The notes: generated from the letters alone by a model not told the origin. Positions 1 to 6,864 are shown, numbered from the stretch's first letter. The stretch is DNA of 9,012 nt from CANJQJ01 sp964383565 (GCA_964383565.1 CAYLIK010000131.1:1-9012); one strand, 5' to 3'. A program made the numbers and translations.

Positions 1-928
1 TGGCGCGGGTGAGCTGGTCGGCGCGCAGATCAATCCCGATCGAGACAAGCCAGTCCCCCTGATCGACCGGCCCGCGCGTGCGGATGCCCTTGATCGATTG
101 CGCAGTGCGCTTGAGTGCGGAGAAATCGACATGGGCGGTGAGGTCGCTGCGGCCGGGGCGGATGAATGGGTCGGCATAGGCATGGGCATGCACGGCCTGC
201 AGCGTGTCGCCCGCAAAGCGGTCATGATAGCCATAATCGATCACGATCATGATCCCGCCCTGCTTTGCAAGCCGGCGCGCAAGGCTGCGCATCAGGCCGC
301 GCGAGGCGGTGGATTGTTCGTAGACGCTGGCGGTATGGGCGTCGCGCAGATCGGCCGGGATCTTGTGTTCAGCCGGGGTCTGGCCGGGCACCGTCGCGAA
401 GGCGTCAATATCGTCGTGCCGGATCATCAGCTCGCGCCAGCCGAGCATCGTCTTCACATATTGCTCGACCGGCATTGCGTCGAAAAATTCATTGGCGATG
501 ATCATAAGCGGCACGTCAGTCGGCAAGGTCGCGGTCGTGTCGTGCCAGATCGCATCGGGTATCATCTCGGCTTGGGAGACGCGCAGGAACGGGCTGGTCT
601 CGACGAAATGGACCGGCGGCTCGAGATCGACCAGCGCCATCGAGCGCAGCGCATCGACCGCGAGCGTGCCGCGTCCCGGCCCAAGCTCGACATAGGCCGC
701 CTCGCCGCCCGCTTGCCGCCAGCAATCAGCGAAGACGAGGCCGATCAGTTCGCCGAACATCTGGCTCACTTCCGGCGCGGTAATGAAGTCGCCCTTCACG
801 CCGAACGGATCATGGTCCGAATAATAGGCGGCGTTGGCCAGGCCCATGAATCGCGAGATCGGGATCGGTCCCTCCTCCGCGATCAGCGCCTGCAGTTCAT
901 CCTCTACCGTGTGTTGCTCGGTCGGCAT
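1..928 (-). CDS. MidA/NDUFAF7-type SAM-dependent methyltransferase (3' end outside window)
   Basis: Reading the minus strand from an ATG at 928 gives 309 open codons that run off the left edge; the family is usually about 350-360 residues, so roughly the last 45 are missing. Conserved blocks of the MidA (DUF185) family are visible: GDFITAPEVSQMFGE (residues 46-60), the SAM-binding loop ELGPGRGTL (81-89), ANEFFDAMPV (145-154), DYGY (231-234) and GPVDQGDWL near residues 287-294. Mitochondrial NDUFAF7 methylates an arginine of a complex I subunit and helps assembly; a similar role here is an inference. The start is preferred because the protein begins as family members do, but no Shine-Dalgarno is visible before it; a TATTAA element (minus strand, 942-937) lies only 8 bases upstream, so a leaderless or nearly leaderless message is possible. 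It follows lgt by 69 bases on the same strand. Confidence 0.93.
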   Translation of the reverse strand, partial: MPTEQHTVEDELQALIAEEGPIPISRFMGLANAAYYSDHDPFGVKGDFITAPEVSQMFGELIGLVFADCWRQAGGEAAYVELGPGRGTLAVDALRSMALVDLEPPVHFVETSPFLRVSQAEMIPDAIWHDTTATLPTDVPLMIIANEFFDAMPVEQYVKTMLGWRELMIRHDDIDAFATVPGQTPAEHKIPADLRDAHTASVYEQSTASRGLMRSLARRLAKQGGIMIVIDYGYHDRFAGDTLQAVHAHAYADPFIRPGRSDLTAHVDFSALKRTAQSIKGIRTRGPVDQGDWLVSIGIDLRADQLTRA

Positions 929-997
929 GCGCCGATTTAATACAGTGATTGTTACGGAATTGGAAAGAAGCTTCCCGATCAGTCGGTTGCCAGAGAA

Positions 998-1864
998 TCA
1001 GGCGACGCTCTCGCTGCCTGCGATCGGCTCGACGCGCTGGCGGCGGCCCTTGGCGGTGAGGATCAGATAGAGGCCGCCCAACAGCATCGGCACGGTAAGC
1101 GTCTGCCCCATGGTCAGGCCCCAGGAGAGGACGCCAAGGCCCTCGTCGGGTTCGCGGAAGAATTCGACGATGAAGCGCGCGATCCCGTAGCCCACGAGGA
1201 ACAGGCCGACGAGCTTGCCGGGCTCGTAGCGTGCCTTCGTTCTCCAGAAGGCGAACCAGAGGATGGCGAAGAGGACGATGCCCTCAAGCCCCGCTTCGTA
1301 GAGCTGACTCGGGTGGCGGGGCACCTCGCCGGCATAGCCGCCGGGGAAGACCATCGCCCAAGGTACATTGGTCGCGCGGCCCCACAGCTCGCCGTTGATG
1401 AAGTTGGCGATGCGGCCGAAGAACAGGCCGAAGGGCACGCAGCAGGCGATATAATCGTGGATGCGCAGCCAGTTCAGCTTGTTGCGCCAGGCAAGGTAGA
1501 AGATGCCGACGCTCATGCCGATTGCGCCGCCATGGAAGGACATGCCGCCTTCCCAAAGCTTCAGGACATCGATTGGATTCTGCCAGATCTCCGGTTTGTA
1601 GAAGATGGCGTAGCCAAGCCGTCCGCCGAGCAGGATGCCGAGCGTCGCGTAGAACACCATATCGTCGGCATGGCGTCGGGCCAACGGCGCGCCGGGCTGG
1701 GCGATCAGCTTGAGCATATACCACCAGCCGATCAGGATGCCGGCGATATAGGCCAGCGAATACCAGCGGATCTGCAGGAAGCCGAGATCGAGCGCGATCG
1801 GGGAGAGACCGAGATCGGTCCAGCGGATCGCTGCGGCGGCATCGGCGAACAGGGTGGTAATCAA
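998..1864 (-). CDS. lgt: Prolipoprotein diacylglyceryl transferase (Lgt)
   Basis: This 288-residue inner-membrane enzyme transfers diacylglyceryl from phosphatidylglycerol to the lipobox cysteine of prolipoproteins, the first step of lipoprotein maturation. The length matches the family (E. coli 291). The Lgt signature GRIANFINGELWG is at residues 150-162, preceded by the conserved MSFHGG block (108-113) and followed by PRHPSQLYEA (182-191) and YGIARFIVEFFREPD near the C-terminus. Several hydrophobic segments (about 37-55, 70-88, 113-127, 136-150, 193-208, 218-236, 252-270) fit a polytopic membrane protein. The start is TTG: no ATG in this frame gives a full-length protein, and a GAGGA ribosome site lies 6 bases upstream of the TTG. 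An ATG at 1892 is in another frame. It lies 78 bases after the TRIC gene and before midA, an order I associate with sphingomonads. Confidence 0.97.
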   Translation of the reverse strand: MITTLFADAAAAIRWTDLGLSPIALDLGFLQIRWYSLAYIAGILIGWWYMLKLIAQPGAPLARRHADDMVFYATLGILLGGRLGYAIFYKPEIWQNPIDVLKLWEGGMSFHGGAIGMSVGIFYLAWRNKLNWLRIHDYIACCVPFGLFFGRIANFINGELWGRATNVPWAMVFPGGYAGEVPRHPSQLYEAGLEGIVLFAILWFAFWRTKARYEPGKLVGLFLVGYGIARFIVEFFREPDEGLGVLSWGLTMGQTLTVPMLLGGLYLILTAKGRRQRVEPIAGSESVA

Positions 1865-1870
1865 GGCTCG

Positions 1871-1875
1871 TCCTC
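1871..1875 (-). promoter_or_regulatory. Ribosome binding site supporting the TTG start of lgt
   Basis: On the minus strand GAGGA is followed by six bases (CGAGCC) and then TTG at 1864-1862. The spacing and purine core are good for initiation and support the non-ATG start chosen for lgt. Confidence 0.6.
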
Positions 1876-1942
1876 GCGTTTTGCGCGGTCATAAAGCCAA
1901 GTCCGTCAAAGCGAAAGGGCGGGTTCCGATTGACGGCCGATA

Positions 1943-2566
1943 TCAGTGTCCGGCCTCGCCAGGGCGTTCCCGGTAGCCGGGAAGCGTCCAGCCGAAGCTG
2001 AGCGCAGCGGCGCGCAACGCGAAGCCCGCCAGCGCACCGATCAGGCCGGCGGCAAAGGTGCCGACGCCCAGCAGGGCAAGACCAACAAAGACGCTCGACC
2101 CGAGGATCGCCGCCGAAACATAGATTTCCCGGCCCAGCAGGATCGACGGCCGGTTCGCCAGAACGTCGCGGATGATGCCGCCGAAGGTCGCGGTCAGCGT
2201 TCCCATGGCGATCGCGACCAGCGGCGGTACGCCGACGCTCAGCGCCTTGGCCGATCCGATCGCGGCGAAGGCGGCAAGCCCGATTGCGTCAAGCCAGAGC
2301 AGCGTCCGGAAATGCCAGACGCGTGCTCCGAGCAGCCAAGTTGCGATCGCCACCCCGGAGCAGACGGCGAGATAGGTGTTTTCATGCACCCAGAATACCG
2401 GAACGCCGAGCAGCAGGTCGCGCAGCGTCCCCCCGCCGATCCCGGTGATCGTCGCGAAAAAGATGAACTCGACGATCGTATGTTTCCGGTGCGCGGCAGC
2501 GATGGCGCCGGTGGCGGCGAACACCGCCACGCCGCCATAGGTCAGGATGAGATTCAGGATTTCCAT
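1943..2566 (-). CDS. TRIC/UPF0126 family cation channel protein (YadS-like)
   Basis: This 207-residue integral membrane protein has two copies of the UPF0126 (TRIC) domain, each with a glycine-rich bent helix: GIGGGTLRD at residues 42-50 and ATFGGIIRD at 126-134. The repeats are built of three hydrophobic segments each, with a seventh at about 167-187, the seven-helix layout of bacterial TRIC channels. Family members studied structurally are homotrimeric monovalent cation (K+/Na+) channels; the physiological role in bacteria is not settled. The ATG at 2566 is chosen because MEILNLILTYGGVAVFAATG is the normal N-terminus and a GGAGAGG ribosome site (2575-2569) sits directly upstream. Longer readings would run back into gloB. 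The gene begins 20 bases after the gloB stop, so it is probably cotranscribed with the glyoxalase genes. Confidence 0.93.
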   Translation of the reverse strand: MEILNLILTYGGVAVFAATGAIAAAHRKHTIVEFIFFATITGIGGGTLRDLLLGVPVFWVHENTYLAVCSGVAIATWLLGARVWHFRTLLWLDAIGLAAFAAIGSAKALSVGVPPLVAIAMGTLTATFGGIIRDVLANRPSILLGREIYVSAAILGSSVFVGLALLGVGTFAAGLIGALAGFALRAAALSFGWTLPGYRERPGEAGH

Positions 2567-2586
2567 TGCCTCTCCAGGCGGAGGGA

Positions 2587-3315
2587 TCAGCCCTTGAAAT
2601 TGTCCTTGGCCGCACGCCGCTCGGCAAGTTCTTCCACCGAGGCGGCGCGCATGAAGGGGTTGGTCGCCTGTTCGAGCGCGATCGTGGTGGGAACGGTGGC
2701 ATCGCCCCGGGCGCGGGCGGCATCGACAGCTTTCATGCGATCGGCCAGCACCTGGTTGTCGGGCTCGGCGACCAGCGCGTAGCGGCCGTTGGACTGGGTA
2801 TATTCGTGCGCGCAATAGGCGCGGGTCTCGGGCGGCAGCGCGGACAGGCGACGCATATTGTCGAACATCTGCGCCGCAGTGCCCTCGAACAATCGGCCGC
2901 AGCCCATGGCGAACAGCGTGTCGCCTACGAACACGGTTTCCTCGGCCGGGATATGATAGGCGATGTGGCCGGCAGTGTGGGCGGGCACCTCCATCACCGT
3001 CGCTGCGACGTCGCCGAGTTTGACCGTGTCGCCTTCGGCCACAGTGCGGTCGAGGGTCGGGATCTTGTCCTTCTCTGCGGCAGGGCCGGTGATGAAGGCG
3101 CCGGTGGCGGCCTTGATCTCGGCATTGCCGCCGGTGTGATCGGGGTGCCAGTGGGTGTTCCAGATCTGGGTGATCGTCCAGCCGCGCTTATCGGCTTCCG
3201 CCAGCACGGGCTCGGCGACGGCGGGATCGACAACCATCGTCTCGCCGCTCACGGGTTCGTGGACCAGCCAGATATAATTGTCGCTGAGTGCGGGGACGCG
3301 GACGATCTCGATCAT
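2587..3315 (-). CDS. gloB: Hydroxyacylglutathione hydrolase (glyoxalase II)
   Basis: Glyoxalase II hydrolyses S-D-lactoylglutathione to D-lactate and glutathione, the second step of methylglyoxal detoxification in the cytosol. The 242-residue protein has the metallo-beta-lactamase fold signature with the binuclear metal site: THWHPDH at residues 54-60 (H55, H57, D59, H60), PAHTAGH at 111-117 (H113), VGDTLF with D132, and CAHEYT with H170. The C-terminal HAGH domain is present, including the NPFMR block (219-223). Length is close to the usual 240-260. The start ATG at 3315 follows the upstream VOC stop by 15 bases; the ribosome site is weak (GGGTATAGG), suggesting reliance on the upstream gene's translation. 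The position in the same operon as a GloA-type protein supports the assignment. Confidence 0.96.
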   Translation of the reverse strand: MIEIVRVPALSDNYIWLVHEPVSGETMVVDPAVAEPVLAEADKRGWTITQIWNTHWHPDHTGGNAEIKAATGAFITGPAAEKDKIPTLDRTVAEGDTVKLGDVAATVMEVPAHTAGHIAYHIPAEETVFVGDTLFAMGCGRLFEGTAAQMFDNMRRLSALPPETRAYCAHEYTQSNGRYALVAEPDNQVLADRMKAVDAARARGDATVPTTIALEQATNPFMRAASVEELAERRAAKDNFKG

Positions 3316-3330
3316 GAGATGCCTATACCC

Positions 3331-3747
3331 TCAATCAGCGATCGCGTCATAGCCCGCGTCGGTGAACTGGATCAGGCAGAAGCCGTGGCCGAACGGATCG
3401 GCGAACATCGCGATGCTGCCCCAGTCGGCGTGGCGGGTCTCGCCTTCCCGCGCCGCGCCCGCCGCAAGCGCGCGCTCCACGGCGCTGGCGAGGTCATCGA
3501 CCGCGATGTCGAGATGGACCGGAGTCCAGTGACGGCGATAGTCGCGGCTCTGGGGATTGCCGGGGGCGATGGAGTGATCCTCGTCCTTGAGCAGCAGCCA
3601 GATGGGGGCCGGCAGGCCGAGCAGCTCGACGCCGCTATAGCCGAAGCGGCGGCCGGGCTTCAGATCAAAGACGATGCGATAGAAAGCTTCCGCGCGTGGC
3701 AGATCGTCGACGTCGATATTGACTATCAGCCTGGCTTCGGCCGCCAT
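3331..3747 (-). CDS. VOC (glyoxalase/bleomycin-resistance/dioxygenase) family protein, substrate unknown
   Basis: A 138-residue protein with the paired beta-alpha-beta-beta-beta modules of the vicinal oxygen chelate superfamily: LIVNIDVDDLPRAEAFY (residues 7-23) opens the first module, VHLDIAVDDL (77-86) opens the second, and DPFGHGFCLIQF (117-128) closes it. Compared by eye with the GloA-type protein two genes upstream, the first metal-ligand position is Asn10 rather than His and the last is Gln127 rather than Glu, while His78 remains. It is therefore unlikely to be a classical Ni/Zn glyoxalase I, and I cannot name a substrate. The start ATG at 3747 lies 4 bases after the upstream TGA with no Shine-Dalgarno, which points to translational coupling. 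It sits between the nitronate monooxygenase gene and gloB. Confidence 0.9.
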   Translation of the reverse strand: MAAEARLIVNIDVDDLPRAEAFYRIVFDLKPGRRFGYSGVELLGLPAPIWLLLKDEDHSIAPGNPQSRDYRRHWTPVHLDIAVDDLASAVERALAAGAAREGETRHADWGSIAMFADPFGHGFCLIQFTDAGYDAIAD

Positions 3748-3751
3748 GACG

Positions 3752-4801
3752 TCAGGCCGGCGCGGCGTCGCCGAGCAACGCCATCGTCTCGCGGGCGAGC
3801 CGTTCGGTCAGCGCCTGCGCGGGTTCGGCGCGGCCAAGCGGCGCGGCTTGTCCGGCCCAGAAGTTCGCATAATCAGCTTCCGAGACCTTGCGCAGTTCGG
3901 CGAGCGCAGCCGAGGCGTAAGGGAAAGGCGGCGCGGCGGAATTTATCGCGCCCAGTTCATTCATCAGGCGGTTGCGCATGCCGCGCGCGAGCCGACCGGT
4001 GAAGAGATTGGTGAAGGCGGTGTCCTCGGCCTCGCGCCCGGCGAGCCGCGCGCGGTGGGTAGCCGAGACCAGGCTTTCGGGTGTGTGGAGATAGGCGGTC
4101 CCGAGCTGGACCGCGGCTGCGCCAAGCATCAGCGCGGCGGCGATCCCGCGCGCATCGCCGATCCCGCCCGCCGCGATCACGGGGAGGTCAACCGCATCGG
4201 CAATCTGCGGCACCAGCGCCATGGTGCCGACCGGATGGTGTCCGGCAAGGAAATAGCCGGCATGGCCGCCCGCCTCGCCGCCCTGCGCGATGATCGCATC
4301 GACGCCTTGCGCGGCGAGCCAGCGGGCCTCCGCAACGGTGGTGGCGTTGCCGAACAGGAGCGCGCCGGTCGCGCGGACGCGTTCGAGCAGGCCGGTTTCC
4401 GGCAGGCCGAAGTGGAAGCTGACGATCTCGGGTTTTACCTCCTCGATCACCGCGCACATAGCCGCGTCGAAGGGCGCGCGGAGCGGCGGCGGCGTATCCG
4501 GCGGCCCTACCTCTTCCTCGGCGAAGAAGGGGGCGAGCGCCTGATGCCATGCCGACTCATCGGGTGCAGGGCCGATGACGTGGCAGAAGAAGTTGACGTT
4601 GAGCGGCCCCGCTGCGGCGGCGCGCACCTCGGCGACCTGAGCGCGGAGCTGGTCCGGCGTGATGAGCGCGCAGGGCAGCGAGCCGACCGCGCCCGCCTTC
4701 AATGCCGCCACGGCCATCGCGACGCCGCTCGATCCTGCCATCGGCGCCTGCACGATCGGGACGGCAGCGCCAGTCAGATCGCGGAAGCGCTGGCCCGGCA
4801 T
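3752..4801 (-). CDS. Nitronate monooxygenase-type FMN flavoprotein (NPD/2-nitropropane dioxygenase family)
   Basis: A 349-residue TIM-barrel flavoprotein. Visible family motifs are QAPMAG (residues 18-23, FMN contact near the first strand), NVNFF (68-72), QGGEAGGHAG (173-182, holding His180 at the position of the catalytic base in nitronate monooxygenases), AAGGIGD (210-216, phosphate binding) and LGTAYL (233-238). Nitronate monooxygenases oxidise alkyl nitronates, including toxic propionate-3-nitronate, to carbonyl compounds and nitrite, but the wider family includes other flavin enzymes, so the true substrate is uncertain. The ATG at 4801 is preferred: it begins 5 bases after the stop of the upstream GloA-like gene, whereas a GTG at 4840 would overlap that gene by 34 bases. 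No clear Shine-Dalgarno is seen, so coupling to the upstream gene is likely. Confidence 0.88.
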   Translation of the reverse strand: MPGQRFRDLTGAAVPIVQAPMAGSSGVAMAVAALKAGAVGSLPCALITPDQLRAQVAEVRAAAAGPLNVNFFCHVIGPAPDESAWHQALAPFFAEEEVGPPDTPPPLRAPFDAAMCAVIEEVKPEIVSFHFGLPETGLLERVRATGALLFGNATTVAEARWLAAQGVDAIIAQGGEAGGHAGYFLAGHHPVGTMALVPQIADAVDLPVIAAGGIGDARGIAAALMLGAAAVQLGTAYLHTPESLVSATHRARLAGREAEDTAFTNLFTGRLARGMRNRLMNELGAINSAAPPFPYASAALAELRKVSEADYANFWAGQAAPLGRAEPAQALTERLARETMALLGDAAPA

Positions 4802-4806
4802 GACGC

Positions 4807-5223
4807 TTACCAGTGGCCGGTGTTGGGCATCGAGGCCCACGGCTCGGCGGCGGCGAGCGCCCCGCCCTCCTGCAGCAGCTCGACCGAGATATTGTCGGGG
4901 GTGCGGACGAACGCCATGTAGCCGTCGCGCGGCGGGCGATTGATCGTGTAGCCCGCGTCCGTCAGCCGCTGGCAGGTCTCGTATATATTCTCGACGCGAT
5001 AGGCGAGGTGGCCGAAGTTGCGGCCTTCGCCATAGCCTTTCTCGTCCCAGTTATGCGTAAGCTCGACCTGCGCATCCTCGTCGCCGGGTGCTGCGAGGAA
5101 GATCAGGGTGAAGCGGCCCTGCTCATTATCGAAGCGGCGGATCTCGCGCAGGCCGAGATGTTCGAAGAAGCGGACGGTCTCGGACGGGTCCGAAACCCGG
5201 ATCATGGTGTGAAGATATTTCAT
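4807..5223 (-). CDS. gloA: Glyoxalase I-type VOC protein (lactoylglutathione lyase family)
   Basis: Glyoxalase I isomerises the methylglyoxal-glutathione hemithioacetal to S-D-lactoylglutathione, the substrate of the GloB encoded three genes downstream. This 138-residue protein resembles E. coli GloA (135 residues) through LHTMIRV (residues 4-10), QVELTHNW (52-59), FGHLAY (70-75) and ISVELLQ (112-118). All four metal ligands are in place: His5, Glu54, His72 and Glu115. The loop between the third and fourth ligands is about five residues shorter than in E. coli and lacks its KGGTT segment, so substrate preference could differ. It ends in an EPWASMPNTGHW tail beyond the E. coli-like core, which I recall from other alphaproteobacterial relatives. 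The start ATG at 5223 has an AGGGA ribosome site four bases upstream and lies 18 bases after the TPR gene. Confidence 0.86.
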   Translation of the reverse strand: MKYLHTMIRVSDPSETVRFFEHLGLREIRRFDNEQGRFTLIFLAAPGDEDAQVELTHNWDEKGYGEGRNFGHLAYRVENIYETCQRLTDAGYTINRPPRDGYMAFVRTPDNISVELLQEGGALAAAEPWASMPNTGHW

Positions 5224-5241
5224 GGCGTCCCTATAGCGCGT

Positions 5242-5994
5242 TCAACGTGCCGGTGCAGCCTCGGTTTCCAGCTTGGCAATCGCCATGCGCTCGGCGTTGC
5301 CCGCATCGGCGCCGGTCTTGTCGAGCGAGATTGCGCGCTCCCAGGAGCCGCGCGCCACATCACGCTGGCCCTGCTCATAGGCGATGTTGCCTTGCTCATA
5401 GGCAATTGCGCTGGCGGTGGGGGCGAGGCGAGCGGCTTCGCGGATATCCTGCTCGGCGCGGGAAAAGTCCTTCTGGCGGCGGGCGAGCGTGGCGGACAGG
5501 AGCCAGCCCATCGGGTCTTCCGGCACCAGCTTGAGCGCGGCGTCGAGATCAGTGCGGGCAGCGGCGGGCTGATCCGCCGCGACCGACGCGCGGGCGCGAT
5601 CCATCAGCGCCTCACCGCGCATGGGATCGCTGAGCACCGGCAGGGCGAGCGCGCGGTCGAACGCTTCCTTGGCCTTCACCGCCTCGTCATTGGCGAGCGA
5701 CGCATTGCCCGATTGGACCCAGAGGTTCGCGGCGCGTCCGTCACGCTGAAGTTCAGCGTCGCGGGCGGCCTGTTCGAAGGCGGTGGCGGCTTCGGGCCAG
5801 CGCTCGGATGCGACATAGGCGAGGCCCGCGCATTGTTTGGCGAGCAGCCCGCCGCCGGCGGATCGCCATGCCTCGGCCTCCGCGACCGCCTTGTCGGGAT
5901 TCAGGCTTGCGAGGGCGGCGCAATCCTTGAAGCGTTGCTGGTCGGCGGGCGGCAGGGGCGTTGCGGCGGCGGCAAGGAGGAGCGTGGCGAGCAT
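5242..5994 (-). CDS. Exported TPR-repeat protein of unknown function
   Basis: A 250-residue protein that begins MLATLLLAAAATPLPP, a short hydrophobic stretch like a signal peptide, though without the usual basic N-terminus. Helical TPR-like repeats run from about residue 56 to 228; the clearest are RGEALMDRARASVAADQPAA (126-145), GWLLSATLARRQKDFSRAEQ (163-182) and AIAYEQGNIAYEQGQRDVAR (196-215). Cys25 and Cys55 could form a disulfide, which would fit a periplasmic location. The ATG at 5994 is chosen because AGAGG lies six bases upstream and it exposes the hydrophobic N-terminus; reading back to 6099 would add a charged, non-family-like segment overlapping the divergent gene. TPR proteins are usually protein-interaction scaffolds; no specific partner can be inferred. 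It is the first gene of the minus-strand cluster. Confidence 0.8.
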   Translation of the reverse strand: MLATLLLAAAATPLPPADQQRFKDCAALASLNPDKAVAEAEAWRSAGGGLLAKQCAGLAYVASERWPEAATAFEQAARDAELQRDGRAANLWVQSGNASLANDEAVKAKEAFDRALALPVLSDPMRGEALMDRARASVAADQPAAARTDLDAALKLVPEDPMGWLLSATLARRQKDFSRAEQDIREAARLAPTASAIAYEQGNIAYEQGQRDVARGSWERAISLDKTGADAGNAERMAIAKLETEAAPAR

Positions 5995-6098
5995 GGGATG
6001 CCTCTGCGCGAAAAGAGCTGCACCGGCACTGAACGGCGCGAGGCCCGCCTTGTCCCACGGCGCGCGCCGGCGCAATATGGCGTCGAGAGGAACTGACA
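5995..6098. promoter_or_regulatory. Divergent intergenic region between the TPR gene and the aldolase gene
   Basis: These 104 bases separate divergently transcribed genes and so should carry the promoters of both the minus-strand glyoxalase cluster and the plus-strand aldolase gene. A perfect 12-base palindrome, CGGCGCGCGCCG, occupies 6058-6069 and could be an operator, although GC-rich palindromes arise easily here. No convincing minus-strand promoter was found by eye. Confidence 0.55.
6050..6078 (+). promoter_or_regulatory. Weak candidate promoter for the aldolase gene
   Basis: TTGTCC (6050-6055) and CAATAT (6073-6078) are spaced by 17 bases, matching the housekeeping consensus at 4 of 6 and 3 of 6 positions. 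The predicted transcript start would fall near 6085, at the GAGAGG ribosome site, giving a very short leader. The 12-base palindrome lies inside the spacer. This is a tentative call. Confidence 0.25.
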
Positions 6099-6833
6099 AT
6101 GACTGGCATCACCGATGCGGAGCGCGAGGCGCGCCAGCAGCTTGCCGCCTGCTACCGCGTGTTCGACCATCTCGGCTGGACCGAGCTGATCTATAATCAC
6201 ATTACGCTGAAGGTGCCCGGCGAGGAAGGCGCGTTCCTCATCAACCCTTATGGCCTGCATTTCAGCGAGGTCTGCGCGTCGAACCTGGTCAAGATCGATA
6301 TTGACGGAAACCGGCTGGACTCCAGCACCCATCCGATCAATCCAGCGGGTTTCGTGCAGCATGCAGCTTTCCACCGCGCGTTGCCCGAGGCGCATTGCGT
6401 AATGCACACGCACACAACCGCCGGGATGGCTGTCGCCTCGCTCAAGGAAGGGCTCGGCATCACCAATTTCTACAGCGCAGGGCTTGCTGGGCAGGTGGGG
6501 ATGCACCCGTTCGAAGGCATCACGACTCGTCCCGATGAAGGCCCGCGCCTGATCGCATCGCTGGGGAGCAAGCGCGCGCTGATCCTTCGCAACCACGGCC
6601 TGTTAACAATAGGCCAAACGATCCCCGAAGCTTTTCTGCGGATGTGGGCGCTCCAGCGCGCCTGTGAAATCCAGCTTGCCGCAAACGGGCCAATGGAGTC
6701 GGTCGATCCGGCCATAATCGAAGAGCATCGCCGCAACCTCTCCCAGATGGTGAAGATCGGAAACATCGGCGACGCCGAGTTTGCGGCGATGGTGCGGCTG
6801 GTCGATCGGAAGGATCGGAGCTGGCGCGATTGA
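6099..6833 (+). CDS. Class II aldolase/adducin family protein
   Basis: A 244-residue protein with the class II aldolase/adducin head fold. It shows the N-terminal block FDHLGWTELIYNHITLKVPG (residues 22-41), the metal-binding MHTHT (102-106; His103, His105) and RNHGLL (164-169; His166). In L-fuculose-phosphate aldolase the fourth key residue is a glutamate four positions before a conserved histidine; here that histidine is His88 and the position is Gly84 (NPAGFVQH), so the classical catalytic acid is absent, as in the adducin-like branch I know. Metal binding is likely, but aldolase activity is uncertain. The start is well supported by GAGAGGAA at 6085-6092. It heads a plus-strand unit with the [2Fe-2S] gene 31 bases downstream. 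Confidence 0.9.
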   Translation: MTGITDAEREARQQLAACYRVFDHLGWTELIYNHITLKVPGEEGAFLINPYGLHFSEVCASNLVKIDIDGNRLDSSTHPINPAGFVQHAAFHRALPEAHCVMHTHTTAGMAVASLKEGLGITNFYSAGLAGQVGMHPFEGITTRPDEGPRLIASLGSKRALILRNHGLLTIGQTIPEAFLRMWALQRACEIQLAANGPMESVDPAIIEEHRRNLSQMVKIGNIGDAEFAAMVRLVDRKDRSWRD

Positions 6834-6864
6834 TCCCGCGCCTTCTGCTGCGTAGACGGCGCCT

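Noticed and set aside
1904..1909. A TTGACG element upstream of lgt on the minus strand
   Set aside because: No -10 hexamer is found at 16-18 bases; an EcfG-like GGAAC just upstream also lacks a matching CGTT.
2567..2815. An 83-residue N-terminal extension of the TRIC protein
   Set aside because: It would lie inside gloB and is Arg/Pro-rich, unlike the family; the ATG at 2566 has a good ribosome site.
3747..3754. The palindrome TGACGTCA
   Set aside because: It is formed by the stop codon, the short spacer and the next start codon, so it is explained by coding constraints.
4802..4840. A GTG start at 4840 for the nitronate monooxygenase gene
   Set aside because: It would overlap the upstream gene by 34 bases and add residues before the family's normal N-terminus; the ATG at 4801 fits better.
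2566..6096. Long plus-strand frames (2566-4002, 3719-4921, 4813-6096) opposite the glyoxalase cluster
   Set aside because: They lie wholly antisense to well-identified genes and have no recognisable domains; their products are Arg/Gly/Ala-rich, as expected from codon bias on the opposite strand.
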